Assembly: GCF_001427905.1 (NCBI RefSeq)
Contig: NZ_LMEF01000001.1
Coordinates: forward strand, 558,394-622,393
Reading direction: 5' to 3'
DNA: 64,000 nt
Source: Flavobacterium sp. Root420
Lineage (GTDB): Bacteria; Bacteroidota; Bacteroidia; Flavobacteriales; Flavobacteriaceae
The translations under genes were made by a program, and so were the position numbers. Below are positions 10,719 through 19,530 of this stretch, piece after piece (positions within the stretch are counted from its first letter, which is position 1; each line of letters begins with the position of its first letter). The notes below the pieces were generated by a model. It was not told where the DNA came from. It did not search any database and worked only from the letters and a program-made list of their open reading frames with translations.

Positions 10719-10733
10719 GAAAAAAACAAAAAA

Positions 10734-10770
10734 TGTGCTCGAACACACAAAATAAATGTTCTCGAGCACA
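10734..10770. promoter_or_regulatory. paired LacI-type operators between the kinase and regulator genes
   Basis: Two 14-bp palindromes, TGTGCTCGAACACA (10734-10747) and TGTTCTCGAGCACA (10757-10770), have a start-to-start spacing of 23 bp. The central CG and dyad symmetry are typical of LacI/GalR sites. They lie upstream of the leftward -33 box, and also upstream of the lacI -7 box, so the regulator could act on both genes. The pair is repeated in inverted orientation at 13027-13063. Confidence 0.75.
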
Positions 10771-10817
10771 CAATCTAATTCTTCTAAAAAATTTTACATT
10801 AATTAAAACAAAGTTTC

Positions 10818-10825
10818 TATATTTG
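10818..10825 (+). promoter_or_regulatory. -7 promoter box of the LacI-family regulator gene
   Basis: TATATTTG matches TAnnTTTG exactly and ends 5 nt before the regulator ATG at 10831. Transcription would start at or within a few bases of the start codon, giving an almost leaderless mRNA. A clear -33 TTG is not visible. Confidence 0.5.
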
Positions 10826-10830
10826 CTTAT

Positions 10831-11871
10831 ATGGATAAGAAGTACACAATTAAGGATATTGCAAAAATGGCAGGAGTTTCTAAAGGAACTGTTGATCGTG
10901 TTTTGCATAAAAGAGGAAAGGTTTCTCCTACTGCATTGGAAAAAATTAATGAAGTTTTAAATGTCATTAATTACGAACCTAATTTAATTGCCCGAAATCT
11001 AAAAAACACTAAAGTTTATCGTATTTGTGTTTTACTGCCTGATCCTGAAATTGACCCTTATTGGTTTCCTTGCGTTAATGGGATTCAGGATGCCATAACA
11101 GAATTTAAAGCCTATAGTGTTATTATAGAAACCTATTTTTTTAATCCTGAAAGTACTAAATCGTTTTTAAGTACCAACGAAAAAATAATCGAAAAAGCGC
11201 CTGATGCTGTTTTGATCGCACCTTTATTTCATAAAGAAACTGTCGAAATTATTAAGCAATACGATGAATTGGAAATTATCGTTAATACCTTTAATAACCA
11301 GGTTGAGTCGTCGTCTATTAAAAGTTTTGTCGGACAGGATTTATATAAAAGTGGTCGTGTGGCCGCTAGTTTAATGAACCTGATTCTGGCGGAAGGGCAA
11401 ATTGCAATAATCCATATTGATGAAAGTCTTAAAAATGCCGTTCACATGCAGGAGAAAGAAAAAGGATTCAGAAATTATTTTGATGAAAAAAAACTATCTG
11501 ATTTTTCTTTAACGACATTAAAATTAAAATACTCCAATATAGAAACCAAGTTTCCTGCATTTATAGATGAAAATCCAAATTTACGTGGTATTTTCATCAC
11601 AACTTCCAAAGCCTATCAAATTGCCTCCATTTTATCTTCTCAAAAAAACAAAAAGATTGCACTTATTGGTTATGATTTAATTGAAAAAAATGTAAACTTC
11701 TTAAATCAGGGGTTGGTTCATTTTTTAATTCATCAAAATCAAAAGAGGCAGGCTTATTTAGGAGTCAGCACTTTAGTGGAGCATTTTTTATTCCGAAAAG
11801 AAATTCCGGAAACGATTTTGCTACCAATCGATATTATTAATGTGGAGAACGCTTCTTTTTACGTTTCGTAA
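10831..11871 (+). CDS. LacI-family transcriptional regulator of the glycan locus
   Basis: The 346-aa protein begins with a LacI helix-turn-helix (TIKDIAKMAGVSKGTVDRVL, residues about 6-25) and hinge region. A periplasmic-binding-protein-type sensor domain with an effector pocket follows (starting YRICVLLPDPEIDPYW). LacI proteins bind a sugar or sugar-phosphate and act as dimers or tetramers on palindromes with a central CG, exactly what lies at 10734-10770 and 13027-13063. It sits between the two units it probably controls. The operators are upstream of the -33 boxes rather than over the start site, so activation is as plausible as repression. Confidence 0.92.
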   Translation: MDKKYTIKDIAKMAGVSKGTVDRVLHKRGKVSPTALEKINEVLNVINYEPNLIARNLKNTKVYRICVLLPDPEIDPYWFPCVNGIQDAITEFKAYSVIIETYFFNPESTKSFLSTNEKIIEKAPDAVLIAPLFHKETVEIIKQYDELEIIVNTFNNQVESSSIKSFVGQDLYKSGRVAASLMNLILAEGQIAIIHIDESLKNAVHMQEKEKGFRNYFDEKKLSDFSLTTLKLKYSNIETKFPAFIDENPNLRGIFITTSKAYQIASILSSQKNKKIALIGYDLIEKNVNFLNQGLVHFLIHQNQKRQAYLGVSTLVEHFLFRKEIPETILLPIDIINVENASFYVS

Positions 11872-11890
11872 TTGATATAAAATTGCCGGC

Positions 11891-11978
11891 GGATTTAACG
11901 GATCAAACGGGTTTACACAGATTTTAATTATAAATTTGCAATAAAAAACAGCGAAGACCCGCTTAATTCGTTAAATCC
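11891..11978. repeat. 22-bp inverted repeat between convergent genes
   Basis: GGATTTAACGGATCAAACGGGT (11891-11912) is a close inverted match to ACCCGCTTAATTCGTTAAATCC (11957-11978). It fills the 137-bp gap between the 3' ends of the lacI-type and CBM9-like genes and could act as a bidirectional terminator. Its TTAA-CG-ATTCG content resembles other intergenic repeats in this window. Confidence 0.6.
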
Positions 11979-12008
11979 TTGGGCTAAACTTCACATCTTT
12001 GCCGCAAA

Positions 12009-12647
12009 TTACTTCATCAAAATAAACTTTCCAAACGAAGACGCAATATGAAAATTGGGTTCCGGCGTATTTGGATTTACCCAGGAGATCCAGGTTGGTT
12101 CGTAGTTTTGCTTTTCATCTTTAGAAAATTTAGCTCTATAAACTCCAGCTTCAATCGTATTGCTCTGAATTAAATTCAATTCTTTTAAAGAAGCAATACT
12201 GATTCTTCCTTCAACGATAAAAGAATTTTCTCCTTTTGAAGATTTTACTTCCAAATGTTCTTTGGGCCAATTCCAGTTAAAATCAAAATCCTTATTTGGC
12301 TTTGCCTCAAAATCCATTATTCTGGCTGCAGTATCCATTTCAAGACAATAATAAGGATTTAGAGTATCATTTGTTCTAAAAAATAATTCTACCCGATCTG
12401 AATTTCCTATACTATCTACGCTATCATCTTTTTTGTCGATATAAATATCGGTATCAAAAACCTGGAAATTAAAATAGAAATTTTCTAAATCATGAAGTGC
12501 CCGAAATTCAATTTTTGAAACCGGATCGCTTTTCCATGGAGAAGAAAAATCGGTTAAACAATTTGCTTTTTCCCAAAAAGAAGCTTCTAAAATTTCTGGA
12601 TCTTTTTTTTGATTTTTATTGATAAAAACAACTTTATATTCTTTCAC
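12009..12647 (-). CDS. CBM9-like carbohydrate-binding protein
   Basis: The 212-aa protein resembles the CBM9-like domain found in xylanases and in standalone Bacteroidota proteins. Indicators are the WEKANCLTDF and SPW segment, RALHDLENFYFNFQVFDTDI, the DRVELFFRTND strand, and a closing WISWVNPNTPEPNFHIASSF (about 180-200). No signal peptide is visible at the chosen ATG, so it may be cytosolic or the start may be further upstream. It is convergent with the regulator gene and divergent from susC. A role in binding imported or surface sugars is plausible but not shown. Confidence 0.75.
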   Translation of the reverse strand: MKEYKVVFINKNQKKDPEILEASFWEKANCLTDFSSPWKSDPVSKIEFRALHDLENFYFNFQVFDTDIYIDKKDDSVDSIGNSDRVELFFRTNDTLNPYYCLEMDTAARIMDFEAKPNKDFDFNWNWPKEHLEVKSSKGENSFIVEGRISIASLKELNLIQSNTIEAGVYRAKFSKDEKQNYEPTWISWVNPNTPEPNFHIASSFGKFILMK

Positions 12648-13026
12648 AATTTTGGTTTTTAAATTTTGTTATTTTCTATTTTTTAAAAAGCAAAAATGTC
12701 CTGAAATCCAAATTGAAAACAGGTCATTTTTAAGATCACCAATATAGTTCAAAAATTAAGAACAAAATATTCTTTACTTAATTAAAATAAAATCATCGAA
12801 AAGCGATTTTCTTACTAAATAAAACAATAAGAAAATCCTGTTTAATTACCATCTATTCAATCTACTCATTGCGAAATTCATAATATTTCACAAAAGCATC
12901 ATTTATTATTCATCTAAACAACAATTTCGTATTAAATAAGCCTAAATAAAGAAGTCCATTTATTTCTAAAAATATTTGTAAAAATCACACTATTTTAAGT
13001 CAAAAAAAACGTTTCGCACAAATTTA

Positions 13027-13063
13027 TGTGCTCGAGAACATAAATTTTGTGTGTTCGAGCACA
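13027..13063. promoter_or_regulatory. paired LacI-type operators upstream of susC
   Basis: TGTGCTCGAGAACA (13027-13040) and TGTGTTCGAGCACA (13050-13063) are 14-bp palindromes spaced 23 bp, the same sites and spacing as at 10734-10770 but reversed. They end 16 bp before the -33 TTG of the susC promoter. The conservation continues through the promoter itself, so the whole module of about 86 bp appears to be a duplicated unit. Confidence 0.78.
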
Positions 13064-13079
13064 TTTTTTGTGTTTTTTC

Positions 13080-13110
13080 TTGTTTTATAAAAATATAATC
13101 TATAGTTTCG
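13080..13110 (+). promoter_or_regulatory. promoter of the susC-led unit
   Basis: TTG (13080-13082), 20 nt, then TAGTTTCG (13103-13110) matches the Bacteroidota TTG/TAnnTTTG promoter with one mismatch. The same elements drive the leftward kinase operon. The predicted leader is about 240 nt. Confidence 0.65.
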
Positions 13111-13355
13111 TCAGACATTAATCTTAAAACTAAGTTAATTCAGTAAAATTTAAGGTGATTTTGATGCTTCAAAAAAGGATAAAAACAGATAAAATAACCC
13201 GTTTTTAAATCGAAAAATGAAGTGAATATTTCAAAAAAAAATAATTCAAACAGAAGTCAAACAGAAAAATAAAAATGAATTCCTCAGTCAAAAAAGAAAT
13301 CTAAAACTTACAACAACAAAAAACAAATTAATATTAACCAAAACCAATTTTAAGT

Positions 13356-16300
13356 ATGAAATTATTAACCCAAAAAAAGCCAAGAGATTTTCGGATTAAC
13401 AATTTATCCGGAAAAGAAATCAAACTAACCGTTCTTTCGCTATTAGTTTTCACATTTCAAGCTTCGGCGGCTTCAACGATAAATATATCACACAAAAACA
13501 ATACTGTATTGTTTTTTGAAAAAACCGTAAAAGGTACGATAACAGATCAAAACGGACTTCCTTTACCTGGCGTAAATGTTACAGTGAAAGGTTCTGGTAA
13601 AGGTGTTCAAACTGATGTTGATGGAAGTTTTGCGATTACGGTACCAGATAATGCTACCAAACTTATTGTAACTTATATTGGTATGGAAGATCAGGAAGTT
13701 ACAATAACTGGTGCTCCGCTTAAAATTATAATGAAAGAAGTTGGACAAAAGCTAGATGAAGTAGTTGTTGGATACGGAAAAGCAAAGAAAAAAGACCTTA
13801 CAGGTTCTGTGAGTTCTATTGGAAAAGACAATTTAAACTTAGGCGGAACTGTTTCTAACGTTGGGCAAGCTTTACAAGGACGTGCGTCAGGAGTTCAGGT
13901 ACAACAAAACAGTTACGCTCCGGGAACCAGCCCGTCAATTGTAATTAGAGGTGGAAACTCAATCAACAACTCTAATGCACCTTTATATGTTGTTGATGGA
14001 TTTATTACAAGTACAGGTGCTTCTATTAGTCCAAACGATATCGAAAATATTCAGGTATTAAAAGATGCGTCTTCTACCGCTATCTATGGTGCCAGAGGAG
14101 CAAATGGAGTAATTTTAATTACAACCAAAAAAGGAAAATTAGGAAAAATGCAGGTTGAAGCAGAGATTTCTGATGGTTTTCAAAACATCATCAAAGAACC
14201 ATCTTTGTTAAACGGGCAACAATATGCTGATATTCAAAATGCAATCGCAAAAGAAAATGGAAGACCACCCGTTTTTCCGGCAAGTTTTCCAGTTGCTAAT
14301 ACCAACTGGTTTGATGCTGCAACGCGTCCTGGAGAAGTATTGAACAGAACGCTTACTTTTAGTGGAAGCGACAAAACATCTAAATTCTTTCTTTCCGGAA
14401 ACTACATCAAACAAACCGGAGCTATTGAAAATACTGATTTTGAAAGATATAGTGTGAGAATGGGTGGTGAGAAAAGATTTAATGACAAATTAAATATAGG
14501 TACTAATTTTTATGGCGCTTCAAGCGAAGGCAATAACAGTGATTTTGGAGATAATATTTTATCGCCAATGTTCTCTGTACAGACTGCACCACCTTCTATT
14601 CCAATTTATAATGCTGATGGATCTTACTACAAATTTCAAGGAAAAGACAATGCTTTAGCGCTTTTACTAGAGCCAACTGATCACACAATCAACAGATTGG
14701 CTAATGGAAATATGTTCCTGGATTATGAAATCATTAAAGGTCTGACTTATCATTTTGGTGCAGGTGCTGAGTGGCAAGAAGTTATTCAGGGAAAATATAC
14801 ACCTAGCACATTGGTGGCAGGAGCCGCTCTAAAGGGCTCTGGATCTGAGGAAAACAGAACTTATTTTAGATGGAGTACTGAACAATATTTGACTTATAAA
14901 TTTAACATAAGTGAACATTCTATATCAGCAATGATTGGAACTTCAAACCAAAAAGATACCTATGAGAGAGTAAGGGCAGCCGGAACTGGTTTCTCTAATG
15001 ACTTATTAACATACTATAATCTTCAGGGTGCTGCAGTTTATTTGAAACCAGAAACCGAAAAGACAGAAACTAAACTGACTTCTTATTTTAGCCGTTTGAA
15101 TTACTCATTTGCAGATAAATATTTACTTTCTTTCACCATTAGAAAAGATGGATCTTCTCGTTTTGGTCCTAATAACAGATTCGGAATCTTCCCTTCCGGA
15201 GCCGTTGCCTGGAAAATGTCTAACGAATCTTTCATCCAAAATTTAAATACTTTTTCTGAGCTTAAATTAAGAGCTAGTTACGGTATTACAGGAGCAGATG
15301 GTATTGGAGATTACGCCTACATGAACAGATTGACTTCCTGGGGAGTAACTATTGGTGATGGTAATTTTGTTGGTGGCACTGAACCTGCCAATTTAGCAAA
15401 CCCAAATTTAAAATGGGAACAAACAGCCCAAACTGATATAGGTTTGGATATGGGATTTTTCAATGACAGACTTACTGCAACCATAGATTTTTATAAAAAG
15501 AGAACTACAGATGCTCTTATAAATGTTCCCGTTGGAGGATGGTGGGGCTTTAGTACTCAAAGAGTTAACTCTGGAGTTATTGACAACCAAGGTATTGAAT
15601 TAGGTCTTAGCAGTACAAACTTTAGAAACGATAAATTTACCTGGACAACTTCTTTAAATGTTGCATACAATAAACAAGAAGTAGTATCACTTGCTGATAA
15701 TGTTAAAATCATTAGTCAAAACACTTCAAACCCAAGTGGAACTGTTTCCGGTCAGGAATTTACACGATTAGAACCGGGAAAAGAAATGGGTGTACTATAT
15801 GGCTATAAATATGCCGGAGTTATTAAAACCGGAGAAACTTATGCTGCACAGCCATTATCTGTTGCCGGAGATCCAAAATATGTTGACGTAAATGGTGATG
15901 GTACAATCACAGCTGATGACAGAACTTATTTAGGAAATTCAACTCCACATTATATTGCTGGATTAAATAATGATTTTAAATATGGAAATTTTGATCTAAA
16001 TATCTTTTTCCAGGGCGCTTTTGATTATTCAGTATATAATATGACGGCAATGGTTGGTGAATCATCTACAAGTACGGATGCCTTAAACCGTTTTGTAGTT
16101 GGCACAAATGAAAACACTGATATACCGAGAGATGGTTATTACAAAAGTAAATATGGTAGTTATGTGAATTCAAAATTCGTTGAAGAAGCCTCATACCTAC
16201 GTTTAAAAAATGTTTCTATCGGTTATTCTATTCCCGAAAGTGTTTTAAAACAAGCCAAATTTATAGACAGTATAAGATTGTATGCAATAGGTCAAAATTT

Positions 16301-16451
16301 ATTGACTATCACAAACTATTCTGGAAATGATCCTGAAATAAATGGACACACAGCTAGTGCTACGTCACAAAACATAGGTGGAGGAATTGATTTCAACTCA
16401 TTCCCGGCTTCAAGAACGTTTATTCTTGGAATAAAAGTCGCAATTCACTAG
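13356..16451 (+). CDS. SusC/RagA-family TonB-dependent outer-membrane transporter
   Basis: This 1031-aa outer-membrane transporter imports oligosaccharides using TonB energy. After an extended signal region (about 1-40) it has a CarboxypepD_reg-like domain (VKGTITDQNGLPLPGVNVTV, about 57-130). The TonB box-like LDEVVVGYGK, a plug with SIVIRGGNSINNSNAPLYVVDG, and a long beta-barrel ending SRTFILGIKVAIH complete it. It lacks an N-terminal FecR-interacting STN domain, so it is not an anti-sigma-linked type, in keeping with LacI control. It is followed 38 bp later by its SusD partner. Confidence 0.97.
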   Translation: MKLLTQKKPRDFRINNLSGKEIKLTVLSLLVFTFQASAASTINISHKNNTVLFFEKTVKGTITDQNGLPLPGVNVTVKGSGKGVQTDVDGSFAITVPDNATKLIVTYIGMEDQEVTITGAPLKIIMKEVGQKLDEVVVGYGKAKKKDLTGSVSSIGKDNLNLGGTVSNVGQALQGRASGVQVQQNSYAPGTSPSIVIRGGNSINNSNAPLYVVDGFITSTGASISPNDIENIQVLKDASSTAIYGARGANGVILITTKKGKLGKMQVEAEISDGFQNIIKEPSLLNGQQYADIQNAIAKENGRPPVFPASFPVANTNWFDAATRPGEVLNRTLTFSGSDKTSKFFLSGNYIKQTGAIENTDFERYSVRMGGEKRFNDKLNIGTNFYGASSEGNNSDFGDNILSPMFSVQTAPPSIPIYNADGSYYKFQGKDNALALLLEPTDHTINRLANGNMFLDYEIIKGLTYHFGAGAEWQEVIQGKYTPSTLVAGAALKGSGSEENRTYFRWSTEQYLTYKFNISEHSISAMIGTSNQKDTYERVRAAGTGFSNDLLTYYNLQGAAVYLKPETEKTETKLTSYFSRLNYSFADKYLLSFTIRKDGSSRFGPNNRFGIFPSGAVAWKMSNESFIQNLNTFSELKLRASYGITGADGIGDYAYMNRLTSWGVTIGDGNFVGGTEPANLANPNLKWEQTAQTDIGLDMGFFNDRLTATIDFYKKRTTDALINVPVGGWWGFSTQRVNSGVIDNQGIELGLSSTNFRNDKFTWTTSLNVAYNKQEVVSLADNVKIISQNTSNPSGTVSGQEFTRLEPGKEMGVLYGYKYAGVIKTGETYAAQPLSVAGDPKYVDVNGDGTITADDRTYLGNSTPHYIAGLNNDFKYGNFDLNIFFQGAFDYSVYNMTAMVGESSTSTDALNRFVVGTNENTDIPRDGYYKSKYGSYVNSKFVEEASYLRLKNVSIGYSIPESVLKQAKFIDSIRLYAIGQNLLTITNYSGNDPEINGHTASATSQNIGGGIDFNSFPASRTFILGIKVAIH

Positions 16452-16489
16452 TCTAAAAAAGCTTTTTTAGTAACATTAAATTTATTAAA

Positions 16490-18001
16490 ATGAAAAAATA
16501 TACATTATTATTACTTTTACTTACCGCAGGGACACAATTTTCGTGTAACCAGGATCTTGATCCGACGGTATATAGTAGTTTGACCAATACCAATGGATAT
16601 CAAACAAAGTCAGATGCTATTGCGGCTATAAACTCCATTTATGGTAGATTAAAAGGGCCCTCTGTAGGTGATAACTTCTCTTATTGGGCAACGCGACACT
16701 TCGCTTTGACAGATATTGCCACAGATTTAGGGCATTGTCAATACGGTGGAGATCCTGGGCAATTGTCTTTAGGAACATGGAGTTCTACAAATGGATTGCT
16801 TCAGGAAGACTGGAATGCTATGTACAAACTAATTGCAAATGCCAACTTTGCCATTTTTAACATTACTCCAATGCCTGGAATTACAGCTGCAGAAAAAGCA
16901 CAATTCATAGCTGAAGCTAAGTTTTTAAGAGCTTCTGCTTACATGGATCTAACGGATGCCTGGGGTCCGGTAATTTTGATTACGGAAGCAAATTTAGGAA
17001 ATCCAAATTATTTGGATCAAACTCCACCTTCATCTGTCGAAGAAATTGATGCCTTTTTGGTTAAAGAATTGACTGAAGCTGCTGATGTATTACCCGTTAA
17101 TTATAAAAACAATGCCATTTATGGCACAAATGATGTAGGACGTGCCACAAAAGGGGCTGCACTTACTTTAATGGCAAAATTATACTTACGTAGTCATGAT
17201 TGGCAAAAGGTAGCTTCACTTACGCAACAAGTAATAAACCTAAACGAATACAGCCTTTATCCTTCCTATTTAGGATTGTTTAAAGAAAGTAACAAATGGT
17301 GTAGCGAAAATATTTTCTCTTCATTAAGTGATGCCAACACAAACGGAACAGAATTATTAAATCACTTTGGACCAATTGATCATCCGGTTGTTCAAAACAG
17401 ATGGCAATATTATACAGTAAACTGGGATTTCTATAATACTTTTGGTAATGAAGACGAAAGAAAACAATGTTTCTTCCCTGAATTTGAAGGTGTTGATGGA
17501 TTATTACACAAGCAAGCACCTTCATTAGGAGCAGAACCACCAGCAGGAGAATTTTACATGCCGGATGTATCTACAAGAAAATATGCTGATGATGAAACTA
17601 CAACCTATTATGATGGTCATAGTGTAAATATCCTTCGTTATGCTGATGTATTATTGAGCAGGGCTGAAGCATTAAATGAAATTAGTGGTCCTACAACAGA
17701 AGCTATCGATCTTATTAATAAAGTTAAAGGAAGATCTCACGCCAAACTATTGGTTTTGTCTGATTACAATCAATCTACTTTGAGAGATGCTATTTTACAG
17801 GAAAGAGGATGGGAGTTTTTCTACGAAGGAAAGCGTCGTGCAGATTTAATTAGAATGAACAAATATGATGTTTTGGTAAATGCTTATCACTTAAGAGTTG
17901 GAGAAGCTGCACAAATCAAAATGCCTCAAAATAAATATTATACTTATCCTCAAAGTCAGGTGAATCTTAACCCAAAATTAAGCAACGCTGACAGACAATA
18001 A
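16490..18001 (+). CDS. SusD/RagB-family glycan-binding lipoprotein
   Basis: The 503-aa surface lipoprotein caps the SusC barrel and binds the glycan. The lipobox Cys is residue 19 (TAGTQFSCNQ). The N-terminal TPR-like core has the usual segments AIAAINSIYGRLKG and AEAKFLRASAYMDLTDAWGP. The C-terminal RagB part has LRYADVLLSRAEALNEI and ILQERGWEFFYEGKRRADLIR, diagnostic of the family. A strong terminator hairpin follows directly, which should raise susCD expression over the downstream enzymes. Confidence 0.96.
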   Translation: MKKYTLLLLLLTAGTQFSCNQDLDPTVYSSLTNTNGYQTKSDAIAAINSIYGRLKGPSVGDNFSYWATRHFALTDIATDLGHCQYGGDPGQLSLGTWSSTNGLLQEDWNAMYKLIANANFAIFNITPMPGITAAEKAQFIAEAKFLRASAYMDLTDAWGPVILITEANLGNPNYLDQTPPSSVEEIDAFLVKELTEAADVLPVNYKNNAIYGTNDVGRATKGAALTLMAKLYLRSHDWQKVASLTQQVINLNEYSLYPSYLGLFKESNKWCSENIFSSLSDANTNGTELLNHFGPIDHPVVQNRWQYYTVNWDFYNTFGNEDERKQCFFPEFEGVDGLLHKQAPSLGAEPPAGEFYMPDVSTRKYADDETTTYYDGHSVNILRYADVLLSRAEALNEISGPTTEAIDLINKVKGRSHAKLLVLSDYNQSTLRDAILQERGWEFFYEGKRRADLIRMNKYDVLVNAYHLRVGEAAQIKMPQNKYYTYPQSQVNLNPKLSNADRQ

Positions 18002-18012
18002 CAAAAAAATTC

Positions 18013-18053
18013 AATCAGGAATAGACAGTTAAATGGTCTGTCTATTCCTGATT
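18013..18053 (+). terminator. strong hairpin terminator after susD
   Basis: AATCAGGAATAGACAG (18013-18028) pairs perfectly with CTGTCTATTCCTGATT (18038-18053) and is followed by TTTT. A 16-bp stem with a T-tail here suggests partial or full termination between susCD and the enzyme genes. Confidence 0.75.
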
Positions 18054-18098
18054 TTTAAACAAAAACAAGTACTTTCTGTTTCATAAAAAAAGTTTCAG

Positions 18099-19508
18099 AT
18101 GATCAAAAAATTAATAGTAAAAGGGAGTTTTATTTTGGCATTGCTTGCCTTGGCAAGTTGTTCTAAAAATCAGGCGCGTATCACAAATATCAATATTGGG
18201 ACCCATAGCAACAACGAATTGAAGATTCAAATCGATGTTACTACGAGTGACAATGTTCAGGTATATGCAGAATACTGGTCTGAAAAAAAAGGAATAAAAA
18301 ACAAAATAAGTTCTCCAATTTCAAAAACAGGTCTCTCCCACTCTTTGGTACTTTGCAATATTACTCCTGAAACCAATTATAATTTTCAATTGATAACCAT
18401 TCAGGATAAACAAAAAGACAGCAGTAAAGTCTATAATTTTAAATCAAGAAGTTTACCAGAATGGCTTCAAAAACAATTCAAAGCAAATTGTCCAAAACCG
18501 GAACTTTTACCTGAAAACTTCAAAAAAGGTTTTATGCTTTTAGCGAAAAGAGAAACACCTGGAGTTGCCTACATTGTGGATTATAAAGGAAATTTAAGAT
18601 GGTATCATACTGTTGAAGGAACTGGATTTAAAGTAACTCATTTCACAAAGGACCAAACCATTATTTCGATTTTAGGTAAAAATGATGAACCAACAAGTTA
18701 CGGAAGTGAAATTTTGGAAATCAATTTACAAGGTGACACTTTAACACATATCAAAAAAGGTCAGGCCGATTTTAAACAGACTATTCATCATGAAATCATC
18801 AAAAAATCGACTAACGAAATTGTTACTATAACTGTGGATCAAAAAATAATGGATTTAACTTCTATTGGAGGAAAAAAGAATGACACAATAAATGGAGACG
18901 GAATTTTGATCATGGATAAAAAAGGAAAACAACTTTGGAAATGGAGTGTTTTTGATGATTTGGATCCGTTGAAAGATAAGTCGTTGCTCAAAACAAAAAA
19001 AGACTGGACGCACGCCAACAGCCTTAATTATGATAAAGATGGAAACTTTTTAATTTCATTTTACAATAATGGCCAAATCTGGAAAGTAGATTCGAAAACT
19101 GGAAAAGTAATCTGGAAATTAGGAAAAGATGGCAATATAAAAATGGCTGCAGAAAGTAATTTCTCTCAGGCACATGCCGCACATATTAACCAAGATGGAA
19201 GTTTAATGTTCTTTGATAACGGTGTAGATAAAAAACAATCTTCTGTTTTTGCTTTGAAATTAGATGAAGAAGGTAAAACAGCAAAACTGGATTTCCACAT
19301 CAATTTGCCAAAAGACATTTACAACGACAGAATGGGAAGTGCTTATATGATTGATAAAGATGCCATTTTAGTTTGTTGCTCGAAAAGACATATAACGGTT
19401 TTAACAAATAAAAAAGGAGTTTTGCTTTGGGCTTTAGAGTCTGAAATTCCACCTTACCGTGTGCAGTTTATACCGGAAGAAAAAATGAAACCTTTTCTTC
19501 TGAATTAA
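18099..19508 (+). CDS. arylsulfotransferase (ASST)-like lipoprotein
   Basis: This 469-aa predicted lipoprotein (lipobox Cys21, ALASCSKN) has the ASST beta-propeller signature. Three conserved His positions can be matched to those of the E. coli enzyme: IHHEI (His230/231), DWTHANSLNYD (His305) and SQAHAAHINQDG (His359, the likely sulfuryl-accepting His). An N-terminal Ig-like domain (about 25-120) precedes the propeller, as in other ASSTs. Known ASSTs move sulfate between phenolic compounds in the periplasm without PAPS. Its place between SusD and glycosidases suggests action on a substrate liberated from, or attached to, the glycan. The real acceptor is unknown, and some Bacteroidota family members may be non-enzymatic. 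Confidence 0.82.
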   Translation: MIKKLIVKGSFILALLALASCSKNQARITNINIGTHSNNELKIQIDVTTSDNVQVYAEYWSEKKGIKNKISSPISKTGLSHSLVLCNITPETNYNFQLITIQDKQKDSSKVYNFKSRSLPEWLQKQFKANCPKPELLPENFKKGFMLLAKRETPGVAYIVDYKGNLRWYHTVEGTGFKVTHFTKDQTIISILGKNDEPTSYGSEILEINLQGDTLTHIKKGQADFKQTIHHEIIKKSTNEIVTITVDQKIMDLTSIGGKKNDTINGDGILIMDKKGKQLWKWSVFDDLDPLKDKSLLKTKKDWTHANSLNYDKDGNFLISFYNNGQIWKVDSKTGKVIWKLGKDGNIKMAAESNFSQAHAAHINQDGSLMFFDNGVDKKQSSVFALKLDEEGKTAKLDFHINLPKDIYNDRMGSAYMIDKDAILVCCSKRHITVLTNKKGVLLWALESEIPPYRVQFIPEEKMKPFLLN

Positions 19509-19530
19509 ATAAAAGATTAAAATTTTAAAC

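Larger units (their letters stand above)
12648..13355. other. 708-bp regulatory gap between the CBM9-like gene and susC
   Basis: No credible ORF lies here. The left 370 bases are A/T-rich and should hold the leftward promoter of the CBM9-like gene, though no confident box was found. The centre holds the paired operators (13027-13063) and the susC promoter (13080-13110). The last 240 bases are an unusually long leader before the susC ATG, rich in A-runs, with no riboswitch that I recognise. Confidence 0.6.

Noticed and set aside
10688-13110. Invertible DNA segment between the two operator copies (phase variation)
   Set aside because: Inversion would leave outward promoters in the same orientation and so change little. 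No recombinase gene or att-like sites are nearby.
12648-13355. Riboswitch in the long susC leader
   Set aside because: The leader is low-complexity A-rich sequence with no conserved riboswitch core I could recognise; the operators and promoter explain the gap well enough.
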